Positions 28,221 to 36,539 of a stretch of 64,000 nucleotides of DNA are shown here, piece by piece. Location of the stretch: positions 1-64,000 of the forward strand of contig MWCX01000020.1 in NCBI GenBank assembly GCA_002070265.1. The letters are read 5' to 3'. The position numbers and the translations under genes are program-made. Below the pieces are notes generated by a model. It was not told where the DNA came from and searched no databases. It saw only the letters and a list, made by a program, of their open reading frames with translations. Positions within the stretch are counted from its first letter, which is position 1. Each line of letters opens with the position of its first letter. Source of the stretch: Bacteroidetes bacterium ADurb.Bin174 (lineage in GTDB: Bacteria; Bacteroidota; Bacteroidia; Bacteroidales; Paludibacteraceae).

Positions 28221-28880
28221 CTACAAGTCAAGTTCTTTCAATGCATTCAAGCGATTATACATCACAGCAAGATGGGCATATATGGAAGTATTTTGTACGA
28301 TTACATTTTCAGGAACAACAATCCTATAAGGTGTAAAATTCCAAATGGCTTTGATACCACCTTTCACCATGATATCCGATACCTCTTGCGCTTTATTCAC
28401 CGGAACGGTTAATATCCCAATGTGGATACCTGTTTGTTGCTGAAGTTCTGTAAATTTATCAATATGATGAATGGGTATGTGATTGATGGAAGTCCCTGTC
28501 AGTTCCTGCTTAACATCGAATCCTGCCTTGATTTCCATACCGAATTGCTGTAGTCCGTTGTCGTGCATGAGGGCACCACCCAAATTACCCACCCCAAAAA
28601 GATAAGCCTGATGCGAATCTGTAAAACCAAGAAAATGTTCCAATACTGCAATTAACTCATTGACATCATAACCGACACGCGTCCTGCCGGATATTTTGAC
28701 AAATGACAAATCTTTGGCAACCATCGAAGCATCCACAGCAATACTTTTTGCAATACGAGTTGACGACAGGAATGACTCACCCTGCTGCAAAGCCAGTTTT
28801 GCAAAAGCCAGGTACCAGGGTAGTCGGCGCAAAGTAGGCTCCGGAACATGAAACTCGATAGTGCTTTTTAAATGAGGCAT
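28221..28880 (-). CDS. rex: Redox-sensing transcriptional repressor Rex
   Basis: NADH/NAD+-sensing repressor that controls fermentation and respiration genes. Its 219 residues show the N-terminal winged helix (LRRLPWYLAFAKLALQQGE-type start and SSTRIAKSIAVDASMVAKDL), the Rossmann motif FGVGNLGGALM near residue 97 that binds NADH, and the domain-swapped C-terminal helix VMYNRLNALKEL. The family usually has YxxLG before the helix-turn-helix; that region fits. A palindrome lies between its start and its putative -7 element and may be an operator. It is divergent from leuS. Confidence 0.94.
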   Translation of the reverse strand: MPHLKSTIEFHVPEPTLRRLPWYLAFAKLALQQGESFLSSTRIAKSIAVDASMVAKDLSFVKISGRTRVGYDVNELIAVLEHFLGFTDSHQAYLFGVGNLGGALMHDNGLQQFGMEIKAGFDVKQELTGTSINHIPIHHIDKFTELQQQTGIHIGILTVPVNKAQEVSDIMVKGGIKAIWNFTPYRIVVPENVIVQNTSIYAHLAVMYNRLNALKELDL

Positions 28881-28890
28881 TTATCTCTTA

Positions 28891-28922
28891 AATCTCTTTA
28901 ATGAGATTAGTCTGCAAAAATA
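28891..28922 (-). promoter_or_regulatory. rex promoter -7 element with an 18-bp palindrome
   Basis: On the minus strand TATTTTTG (28915-28922) matches TAnnTTTG. Just downstream lies the palindrome AATCTC-tttaat-GAGATT (28891-28908), 11 bases before the rex ATG and about at the expected transcription start, a position suited to autorepression. It does not resemble the TTGTGAA-type Rex operator. Confidence 0.4.
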
Positions 28923-28937
28923 GTCAATTATTTTAAT

Positions 28938-28945
28938 TAATTTTG
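28938..28945 (+). promoter_or_regulatory. -7 promoter element for leuS
   Basis: TAATTTTG matches the TAnnTTTG consensus, 27 bases before the leuS ATG and divergent from the rex promoter 16 bases away. No clear -33 box. Confidence 0.4.
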
Positions 28946-28971
28946 CACATTTATTATTTTAAGCATAATTC

Positions 28972-31761
28972 ATGGAGTATATTTTTAAAGAAATCGAAGC
29001 CAAATGGCAAAGATACTGGCAAGAAAATAAAACTTATAAAACTGAAATTAATCTTGACAAGCCTAAATTCTATGTATTGGATATGTTCCCCTATCCATCG
29101 GGGGCAGGTTTACATGTGGGACATCCGCTCGGATATATCGCTTCGGATATCTACAGTCGCTACAAAAGATTGAACGGTTTCAATGTGCTTCATCCCATGG
29201 GTTATGATGCGTACGGACTACCGGCTGAGCAATATGCCATACAGACCGGACAGCATCCTGCTGTTACCACTGAACAAAACATCAGGCGCTATCGCGAACA
29301 ATTGGATAAAATCGGATTTAGTTACGATTGGGACAGGGAAATACGTACCAGTGAACCGGATTATTATCACTGGACGCAATGGGCTTTCATTCAAATGTTT
29401 AATCATTATTATGATACCAAACAAGAAAAGGCAGTTCCAATTGCAGATTTGGTAAAACATTTAGAAATACATGGTACAGAGGGTTTACAGGTTCATCAAT
29501 CTCATCCCTTGGATTTTTCCGCATCGAAATGGAAGGCAAAATCTGAAAAAGAACAGCAGGAAATTTTATTGAATTATCGCATTGCTTATCTTGCTGATAC
29601 AAAAGTCAACTGGTGTCCTGCGCTGGGTACCGTCCTTGCAAATGATGAAGTCAGCGAGGGCTATTCCGTGCGTGGCGGCCATCCGGTTGAGCAAAAAATC
29701 ATGCGTCAGTGGAACTTGCGTGTTTCTGCTTACGCTCAAAGATTGTTAGACGGGTTGGACACCCTCGATTGGACGGATTCTTTGAAAGAAACGCAGCGAA
29801 ACTGGATAGGCAGAAGCGAGGGTGCCGAGATGAAATTCTTCCTGAAAGACAAAGACATCAGCTTTGATATTTTCACTACGCGCGCCGATACCATTTATGG
29901 AGTTACTTTCATGGTGTTGGCTCCTGAAAGCGAACTGGTGGATGTTTGCACCACACCTGAGCAACAAGCAGCGGTGCAAAACTATTTAGACGAGACTAAA
30001 AAACGCACTGAGCGCGAAAGATTAGCTGACAAAAAAGTAAGCGGCGTTTTCACCGGCTCCTATGCCATTAATCCGGTTAGTAAAACCGTTATTCCCATTT
30101 GGATTTCCGACTATGTGTTAGCAGGCTATGGTACCGGTGCTATCATGGCGGTGCCTGCGCACGACAGCCGTGACTATGCTTTTGCCAAACATTTTGATTT
30201 GCCCATTATTCCTTTGATAGAAGGTTGTGACGTTTCGGAAGAAAGTTTCGATGCTAAAGAGGGCATCATGATGAATTCCGGTTTTTTAAACGGTTTAACC
30301 GTTACCGAGGCAATCAGCAAAGCCAATCAGTATGTGGAAGAGCAAGGCATTGGTAAAGTCAAAGTGAATTACCGCTTGCGCGACGCCATTTTCAGTCGCC
30401 AGCGCTACTGGGGAGAGCCTTTCCCCGTGTATTACAAAGATGATATGCCCTATGTATTGGATGAAAGTAAGCTCCCGCTGATTTTGCCTGAGGTTGATAA
30501 ATACCTGCCGACAAAAAAAGGAGAACCACCTTTGGGTAGGGCTAGAAATTGGAAAACAGAAGATGGCTATCCTTTGGAACTGAATACCATGCCCGGCTTT
30601 GCGGGTTCTTCAGCCTATTACTTGCGCTATATGGATCCCAAAAACGAAAAAGCTTTGGTAAGTAAAGAGTCCAATGAATATTGGCGCAATGTGGATTTAT
30701 ATATAGGCGGAACGGAGCATGCTACCGGTCACTTGATTTACAGTCGTTTCTGGAATAAGTTCTTGTATGATTTGGGCTTGGTTTGCGAAGCGGAACCCTT
30801 CAAGAAATTAATCAATCAGGGTATGATTCAGGGGCGTAGTAATTTTGTATATAGAGTAATAGAAAAAAATCCCCAAGCTTCTAAAGGAGAAAAGCCGGTG
30901 CCGACATTTGTTTCATATAATTTGAAAGATAATTATGAGACCATGCAGATGCATGTGGATGTGAATATAGTGTATAACGATCATTTGGATATTGAGAAAT
31001 TCAAAAACTGGAATCCGGAGTTTAAAGATGCTGAATTTATCCTGGAAGATGGACAGTACATCTGTGGATGGGCAGTGGAAAAAATGTCGAAGTCGATGTT
31101 TAATGTGGTGAATCCGGATGATATTGTTGAAAAATATGGCGCTGATACCCTGCGTTTGTATGAAATGTTCTTAGGACCTTTGGAACAATCCAAACCTTGG
31201 GATACCAATGGCATTGACGGTGTGCATAGATTTCTGAAACGTTTGTGGTCACTGTTTTATAAGGATGGAGAATCATTGCTGAACGATGAAAAGCCTACGG
31301 CTGAAGAGTTGAAAATCTTACATAAAACCATCAAGAAAATCAAATATGACATTGAAAACTTCTCATTCAATACATCCGTTTCTGCCTTTATGATTTGTAT
31401 CAATGAATTGTCAAGTCTTCAATGCAGCAAAAAATCAATTTTAGAGCCTTTTGTGATTTTGCTTGCTCCTTTTGCACCGCATATCGCTGAAGAGCTTTAT
31501 CGGGCTTTGGGTAATGAACATACGATTTTTGACGCAAGTTTTCCTGTTTGCAATGAGGATTATTTGGTTGAGTCAACAGCTAAGTATCCCATATCTTTCA
31601 ATGGCAAAGTACGCTTCACCATGGAACTTGCGGCAGATATGGACAAGGAAGCTATAGAACAAGCTGTGTTGGCAGATGAGCAAACCATCAAACATTTGCA
31701 AGGAAAAGACGTTAAGAAGGTAATAGTGGTGCCGGGGAAGATTGTGAATTTGGTGTTTTAG
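28972..31761 (+). CDS. leuS: Leucine--tRNA ligase
   Basis: Class I synthetase charging tRNA-Leu. The 929 residues show the HIGH-type motif HVGH within [16 protein letters not shown] (about residues 39-54), the CP1 editing domain with the [12 protein letters not shown] signature near residue 390, and KMSKS in [13 protein letters not shown] near residue 705. A roughly 60-residue insertion between residues 145 and 200 ([16 protein letters not shown] ... [12 protein letters not shown]) is typical of Bacteroidetes LeuRS. The gene is complete and its end is followed directly by G-rich repeat sequence. Confidence 0.97.
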   Translation: MEYIFKEIEAKWQRYWQENKTYKTEINLDKPKFYVLDMFPYPSGAGLHVGHPLGYIASDIYSRYKRLNGFNVLHPMGYDAYGLPAEQYAIQTGQHPAVTTEQNIRRYREQLDKIGFSYDWDREIRTSEPDYYHWTQWAFIQMFNHYYDTKQEKAVPIADLVKHLEIHGTEGLQVHQSHPLDFSASKWKAKSEKEQQEILLNYRIAYLADTKVNWCPALGTVLANDEVSEGYSVRGGHPVEQKIMRQWNLRVSAYAQRLLDGLDTLDWTDSLKETQRNWIGRSEGAEMKFFLKDKDISFDIFTTRADTIYGVTFMVLAPESELVDVCTTPEQQAAVQNYLDETKKRTERERLADKKVSGVFTGSYAINPVSKTVIPIWISDYVLAGYGTGAIMAVPAHDSRDYAFAKHFDLPIIPLIEGCDVSEESFDAKEGIMMNSGFLNGLTVTEAISKANQYVEEQGIGKVKVNYRLRDAIFSRQRYWGEPFPVYYKDDMPYVLDESKLPLILPEVDKYLPTKKGEPPLGRARNWKTEDGYPLELNTMPGFAGSSAYYLRYMDPKNEKALVSKESNEYWRNVDLYIGGTEHATGHLIYSRFWNKFLYDLGLVCEAEPFKKLINQGMIQGRSNFVYRVIEKNPQASKGEKPVPTFVSYNLKDNYETMQMHVDVNIVYNDHLDIEKFKNWNPEFKDAEFILEDGQYICGWAVEKMSKSMFNVVNPDDIVEKYGADTLRLYEMFLGPLEQSKPWDTNGIDGVHRFLKRLWSLFYKDGESLLNDEKPTAEELKILHKTIKKIKYDIENFSFNTSVSAFMICINELSSLQCSKKSILEPFVILLAPFAPHIAEELYRALGNEHTIFDASFPVCNEDYLVESTAKYPISFNGKVRFTMELAADMDKEAIEQAVLADEQTIKHLQGKDVKKVIVVPGKIVNLVF

Positions 31762-31806
31762 GTACGGGGTGCGGGGTGCGGGTTCACGAGTTCCGGGTTC
31801 ACGGGT
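31762..31806 (+). repeat. GGGGTRC-type heptamer tract, locus A
   Basis: A G-rich stretch made of GGGGTGC / GGGGTAC and GGGTTCACGAGTTCC units starting right after the leuS stop. The same units recur at 37806-37909 and, on the minus strand, at 55501-55635. Several G-runs in a row could form a G-quadruplex. Confidence 0.6.
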
Positions 31807-31807
31807 T

Positions 31808-31879
31808 TCTCGCAGATTTGAAAATTAGTCTCTCGCAGATTTACGCGGATTGGATTCCCGCAGATTTGCGCAAATTTTT
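31808..31879 (+). repeat. CGCAGATTT short tandem-like repeats
   Basis: Three irregular copies of a unit containing CGCAGATTT (near 31810, 31833 and 31859), with intervening TTACGCGGATT. Low-complexity intergenic repeat with no coding potential. Confidence 0.5.
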
Positions 31880-31896
31880 CGAGTGAAGCAGGCGCA

Positions 31897-31935
31897 GTCT
31901 TGACTTTTTTTTGCTTCGTTTTTTTGTGTCAAGAC
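31897..31935 (+). repeat. GTCTTGAC hairpin element, copy 1
   Basis: GTCTTGAC (31897-31904) and GTCAAGAC (31928-31935) are perfect complements, with TTTTTTTTGCTTCG in the loop and an A-run plus ATGAAG after. A very similar unit sits at 37911-37938, also after a heptamer tract. It may be a terminator-like dispersed element. Confidence 0.55.
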
Positions 31936-32007
31936 AAAAAAATGAAGAGAGATCAAGAGGTTTTGATGTATATTTTGGTTATAAAATTTATTGAATTTAA
32001 TTGATAT

Positions 32008-32430
32008 ATGGCATTGAGTAAAAAAGCAAAAAAGACCTGGATTGGCATTCGTGAGTATGTCATGATTGTGTTAGGATTGCTGATGTATGCATTTGCATGG
32101 AAAGGTTTGCTGCTTCCGCATCAGATTACGGGGGGCGGCGTGACCGGTATAAGTGCATTGGTATATTATGCTACCGGTGTTCCCATTTCTGTGACATATA
32201 TTATCATCAATGCTTTTTTGTTGTTGGTTGCTTTTAAAATTGTTGGCTGGCAGTTCAGCATACGCACCATCATCGGTGTTGCCTTGCTGACGTTCTTTTT
32301 AAGTATCATTCCGGAAATGCCCATTGGGACTTTTGTGAACGAAAATGAAAATTTCACTACTTTTAAATCTGCTTTTAATAAGCACATTGTCTTTTGGGGC
32401 TACTTACACTGTAACCAACACAAATGCTGA
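32008..32430 (+). pseudogene. Truncated YitT family membrane protein
   Basis: The first 110 or so residues match the N-terminus of YitT/DUF161 membrane proteins (REYVMIVLGLLMYAFAWKGLLLPHQITGGGVTGISALVYYATGVP, two or three membrane segments, then EMPIGTFVNENENF). Normal family members have about 280-300 residues with more membrane segments and a C-terminal DUF2179 domain. Here homology stops near position 32340, and the remaining in-frame codons to 32430 are simply the start of the next gene read in another frame. The gene therefore looks cut by a recombination event that joined the beta-helix gene to it. Confidence 0.75.
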
Positions 32431-33829
32431 TGGAGATGGTTCTTTAACTTGGGCTTTTACTGCAGCCGCTGCAGGAGATACTATTAATTTTAACTTCGAT
32501 GGTACTGAATTTACTTTTCCGAGTGAAGTTACTATGAAAAGCATTACCATTGACGGTTTAAATGCTTACAACGACCAAAAAGTTATTTTTAAACAAACCG
32601 CTTCAACAAGTTATTTTTCATTAGCTTCGGGGATTACCGGAACTTTTAAAAACTTAATTTTTGATGGAACCGGTATTGCGGGGAATACCGCAATCAAAGC
32701 AGTCAATGGCTCTACCCTTACAGTTAATAGCTGTGAATTTAAAAATATCAATGCACAAACAAACAATGGAGGAGCAATGAGAGTTCAGGGTGCAGCCAGT
32801 ATTGTAAATTCTTTGTTTGATGGAAATCAAACTTCAGGTGGATATGGCGGCGGAGCTATATGTATCTATCACGATGCTAACGTAGTGATTGACAAGTGTA
32901 CTTTTGTCAATAATTCTTCGTTGAGCACAGCCGGATCCCCTAACCGAAGCGGTGGAGGTGCTATCGTGGTCAGAGGTACGGGTACGGCTGCTATTCCAAC
33001 AAAATTAACAGTTAGCAATTCTACTTTTGCCAACAATAATTCCAGTAATTTCGGAAGTGCTATTTTGTGTTCTGTACAGAGTGGTACTAATTATATAGTA
33101 AATGTAGATATCATCAATTGTACAATTACCGGCAATGCCACTGTTGCAGCAAGTGGCGCTGTAGAAACGCATGCTAATTCTAGTGGAACTCTGAATTTAA
33201 ATTTAATCAACACCATTGTAACCCATAACGTCAACAGTTCAGGTTATTCGGATGTGTTGGAAAACAAAGAATCAGCTACTGCAACTTATACAACTGAGTT
33301 ATACAATACAATTTATGGTGTCAGTTCTGTTACACCCGCTGCCGGACGTAACTGTATCGCGATTGCTGATCCGGCAGTGGCTAATATTTTTGATAGTTTA
33401 GAAACTTTTGCTACTGATAAAAAGCGTCCCGTACTCACAAACGTTTCAGGGCAAAAAATTGCAGCTATCCCTCAAAACAGCATTGCCAACGGTGCCGGTA
33501 TTGCTACTTTAACAGGATTTACTATCCCAACAGTGGATCAGGTAGGGTATGATCGCCCTGCAACACCTTCGATTGGGGCAGTAGAATATCATATTCCAAC
33601 AGGTGTTTCCGATGCGGTTAATACCGAACTAAAAATGATGACAAAAGACAAAATAATTTCTTTTACCGGTTTGTCGGGGGTAAGTCCGGTAGCCGTGTAC
33701 GGATTAACGGGTAATTTGCTGCATCAATCTTTGGTAGGCAATAATCAGGAAATTTCTCTGGATCATCTTTTAGATAATTTGGTGATTGTGCGTATAGATA
33801 ATAAAAGTTTTAAAGTTTTTTTGAAATAA
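32345..33829 (+). CDS. Secreted right-handed beta-helix protein
   Basis: A 494-residue surface protein. A signal peptide (MKISLLLNLLLISTLSFGA) is followed by right-handed beta-helix repeats (SCEFKNINAQTNNGGAMRV, NCTITGN) and a segment DQVGYDRPATPSIGAVEY, the end of the choice-of-anchor-Q type domain. The last 65 residues (KIISFTGLSG ... VYGLTGNLLHQS ... LDNLVIVRIDNKSFKVFLK) look like a divergent T9SS type A sorting domain without the usual YPNP start. Its start codon lies inside the truncated yitT, and it is a tandem paralogue of the next gene. Possibly an adhesin or polysaccharide-binding protein; no catalytic residues recognised. Confidence 0.75.
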   Translation: MKISLLLNLLLISTLSFGATYTVTNTNADGDGSLTWAFTAAAAGDTINFNFDGTEFTFPSEVTMKSITIDGLNAYNDQKVIFKQTASTSYFSLASGITGTFKNLIFDGTGIAGNTAIKAVNGSTLTVNSCEFKNINAQTNNGGAMRVQGAASIVNSLFDGNQTSGGYGGGAICIYHDANVVIDKCTFVNNSSLSTAGSPNRSGGGAIVVRGTGTAAIPTKLTVSNSTFANNNSSNFGSAILCSVQSGTNYIVNVDIINCTITGNATVAASGAVETHANSSGTLNLNLINTIVTHNVNSSGYSDVLENKESATATYTTELYNTIYGVSSVTPAAGRNCIAIADPAVANIFDSLETFATDKKRPVLTNVSGQKIAAIPQNSIANGAGIATLTGFTIPTVDQVGYDRPATPSIGAVEYHIPTGVSDAVNTELKMMTKDKIISFTGLSGVSPVAVYGLTGNLLHQSLVGNNQEISLDHLLDNLVIVRIDNKSFKVFLK

Positions 33830-33854
33830 ATATTAAACACGGCAGAGCAATAGA

Positions 33855-33908
33855 CGGTGTCTTATAAGTGCCCAACTGCCACGTTGCTTTCGACATTCGG
33901 GCTCTGCC
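33855..33908 (-). mobile_element. MITE-like repeat, copy 3 (partial, inverted)
   Basis: Read on the minus strand this is the right half of the element at 7047-7166: GAGCCCGAATGTCGAAAGCAA then CAGTTGGGCACTTATAAGACACCG. The left half is missing. The flanks GGCAGAGC (33841-33848) and GCTCTGCC (33901-33908) form an 8-base inverted repeat enclosing it. It lies between the two beta-helix genes. Confidence 0.55.
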
Positions 33909-33963
33909 TTTTATCACATCATTGCCCATAGAGGGCTTCTAATTTAAAATATTATTAATTGTC

Positions 33964-36162
33964 ATGAGAAGATATACAACACTCTTTCTGTTATTTTGCT
34001 TTCCTCTGCTTCTTGTTGCAGGAAATATTAAGTTGATGACTTATAATATTGAAACCGACAAAGGTTTTAATTTTCAATCTTTTCGCATTTCAAAGCATGC
34101 ACAAGTCATTGCTTCCTGTGGTGCTGACATTGTTGCCGTACAGGAAGTTAAAGGAAATTCCAATTTTAACAACTTAAAAAGTAAATCCGGTTTATCCGGA
34201 CATTGGTATGATATTGCCGGAGATGGTTACGGCATAGGTGTTCTGTGGAATGCTTCTTTAGGTACGCCAACCATTACCAATGTTAAAATTGATCCTGCAC
34301 CAGGGTCCTCCGATACCGAAAGCAGGGCATATATCATTGCCGAATTTGAAGATTTTTACTTTCTCAGTACACATTTTAGTTTGGATGCCAATGACCGGGA
34401 TACCATGACTGCAAGCATCATCAATTTTGCCGATACAGCCGGCAAAACGGTTTTTGTAGGAGGTGATTTCAATGCGCAACCGACCTATACAGCCATGCAA
34501 ACTTTTCAAAGCAATGGTTTTAATATTCTCAATGATCTGAATCATAAAACTTACACAAGCAGTAATCCTGAATCTTTGATTGATATGATCTTAGGGTTCA
34601 GAAAAACGGCTTCAGATAAGCAATACACAATGGTTGATAGAGGTGTACCAACTCCGCCATCCGGTGTGGTTTTGAAAGACATTTCCGATCATTTACCTTA
34701 TTGCGTTACTGTAGATATTGCTGATGTAAATACGAATGAAGGTTTGACCGTAACCAATACCAATGCTTCAGGTGAAGGCTCGTTTGCCCAGGCATTCGCC
34801 AATGCCGTGGCCGGTGATGTTATCAATTTTAATCTTGATAGTACGGAAATTACACTGCCGAATGCAATGGCCATGAAAAATATTACCATCAACGGGTTCA
34901 ATGCATTCAACGGAGAAAGGGTAATCTTCAAACCTGCAGGAGCAGATAAAAGTTTTTTCACGCTAAGCTCGGGAATTACCGGAACTTTCCAAAACATCGT
35001 TTTTGATGGAACCGGCATATTGGGGAATTCAGCTATTGATGCAGCAAATGGCTCGACTTTGAATATTGATAATTGTGTATTTAAAAATATCAATTCACAA
35101 AACAACAATGGAGGAGCAATGAGAGTTCAGGGTGTAGCCAATATATCGAATTCACTATTTGAAGGCAATTATTCCAACGGGAGTTATGGTGGCGGTGCCA
35201 TTTGCATTTACAATGCCGCTGATGTGAAAATTGAAAATTCATCCTTTGTTGGTAATCAAGGTCAGAGAGGAGGAGCTGTTATGGTCAATTCCACTGTAGG
35301 ATCTCCATTAAATCTTGAAGTGTACAATTCTACTTTTGCAAACAATAGTGTGGAAGGAGCATCAAATGCACGTGGAGGTGCAGTATATCTTCAAGCTAGT
35401 TTTTCAGCAGCTACACTAATTAATTCAACATTTATCAATTGCACTTTTACCGGTAATTATGCCATAAACAATGGTGGCGGTTTATGTGCTTCTGCCTACT
35501 CGGGCAAAAGAATTAATATTGATTTGATCAACTGTATTATTGCATATAATAAGACGGGTAGCAATTCCGATATAGATGTGTGGAATTTAAATGAGAGGGT
35601 GTATTTTAATACGGCAAATAATTGTATTTACGGAACAGCAGCAGGCGGAGCTGCCGGTATTGTGTGGACAAATTCTATCCAACCGGCTGACATCAACCTT
35701 GCTGATATTTTTGAGGAGATTGAAAATTGGACAGGTAGTTTCAAACGCCCGGTCATAGCCAATATTCAAGGTTTGGAAGTCGCTAAATTATCGGAATACA
35801 GCATTGCAAGCGGTGCCGGTGTTGCTACTTTATCCGGCTTTTCCATACCGACCACAGATCAGATAGGAAATGATCGTCCCTCTACACCTGCAATAGGTGC
35901 TTTAGAAGTCATTGCTGATTTTTCTACCCGGGACATTCAGTATTCAGGTGACGAGAACTCCACCCGCATTTTTGTGAAAAACAAAACCATCTCTTTTCAA
36001 GGATTGTCCGGTGCACAAATGTTGTCAGTTTACAGCATGACCGGTAGTTTATTACATCAATCGCCGGTCAATAACCACGAATATTTATCCCTGAATCATC
36101 TTTCAGATAATTTGGTAATTGTGTGTGTTCAGGGCGAAAGGTTTAAAATTTTTCTGAAATAA
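33964..36162 (+). CDS. Secreted EEP nuclease/phosphatase domain fused to a beta-helix
   Basis: A 732-residue secreted protein. After a signal peptide, residues 20-255 form an endonuclease/exonuclease/phosphatase domain with its motifs in order: LMTYNIE, VAVQEV (catalytic Glu), STHFS, GGDFNAQP, ESLIDMI and ISDHLPY (catalytic Asp-His). Residues 260-665 form a beta-helix region closely similar to that of the preceding gene (NNNGGAMRVQG, GGGAICIYN, DQIGNDRPSTPAIGALE), and the end matches the same divergent sorting domain (LSDNLVIVCVQGERFKIFLK). The two genes are thus tandem paralogues, this one with an added enzyme domain. Substrate unknown: DNA, phospholipid and inositol phosphates are all possible for this superfamily. 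Confidence 0.8.
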   Translation: MRRYTTLFLLFCFPLLLVAGNIKLMTYNIETDKGFNFQSFRISKHAQVIASCGADIVAVQEVKGNSNFNNLKSKSGLSGHWYDIAGDGYGIGVLWNASLGTPTITNVKIDPAPGSSDTESRAYIIAEFEDFYFLSTHFSLDANDRDTMTASIINFADTAGKTVFVGGDFNAQPTYTAMQTFQSNGFNILNDLNHKTYTSSNPESLIDMILGFRKTASDKQYTMVDRGVPTPPSGVVLKDISDHLPYCVTVDIADVNTNEGLTVTNTNASGEGSFAQAFANAVAGDVINFNLDSTEITLPNAMAMKNITINGFNAFNGERVIFKPAGADKSFFTLSSGITGTFQNIVFDGTGILGNSAIDAANGSTLNIDNCVFKNINSQNNNGGAMRVQGVANISNSLFEGNYSNGSYGGGAICIYNAADVKIENSSFVGNQGQRGGAVMVNSTVGSPLNLEVYNSTFANNSVEGASNARGGAVYLQASFSAATLINSTFINCTFTGNYAINNGGGLCASAYSGKRINIDLINCIIAYNKTGSNSDIDVWNLNERVYFNTANNCIYGTAAGGAAGIVWTNSIQPADINLADIFEEIENWTGSFKRPVIANIQGLEVAKLSEYSIASGAGVATLSGFSIPTTDQIGNDRPSTPAIGALEVIADFSTRDIQYSGDENSTRIFVKNKTISFQGLSGAQMLSVYSMTGSLLHQSPVNNHEYLSLNHLSDNLVIVCVQGERFKIFLK

Positions 36163-36174
36163 AAATAAAACGTA

Positions 36175-36435
36175 GAGACGCCACATGTGGCGTCTCAAAC
36201 ATGAAAACAAACAAACAACAACGTGGGGACGTCATACCATGTGGCGTCTCAAACGTAAAAACAAACAAACAAAAAAACAAAACAAACAATAACGTGGAGA
36301 CGTCATACCATGTGGCGTCTCAAACGTAAAAACAAACAAACAAACAAAAAACAACGTGGGGACGCCATACCATGTGGCGTTTCAAACACAAAAACAAAAC
36401 AAACAACGACGTGGAGACGCCACATGTGGCGTCTC
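36175..36435. repeat. Cluster of five palindromes with A/C-rich spacers
   Basis: Five copies of a palindrome with arms GAGACGCCACAT / ATGTGGCGTCTC lie at 36175-36196, 36225-36250, 36296-36321, 36358-36383 and 36414-36435. The outer two are perfect 22-mers; the inner three carry an extra TACC-type insertion and drifted left arms (GGGGACGTCAT, GGAGACGTCAT, GGGGACGCCAT). Spacers are variants of AAACGTAAAAACAAACAAAC of different length. This accounts for the 377-base gap between the beta-helix gene and queA. Confidence 0.85.
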
Positions 36436-36539
36436 TACAAAATATTTTATATTTGAAAAATTGGGATAAAATGTGTTTATATTGATTATTTTTGCACAAT
36501 GTTTTTCAGGTAAAAAGGCATTTTACAAGACATCATACA

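Noticed and set aside
32345-32430. A real yitT-beta-helix overlap used for gene coupling
   Set aside because: YitT homology has already ended, and about 170 residues of the family are missing, so truncation explains it better.
36175-36435. CRISPR array (five repeats with spacers)
   Set aside because: Repeats are full palindromes with drifting arms, and spacers are variants of one A/C-rich motif with different lengths. No cas gene is near.
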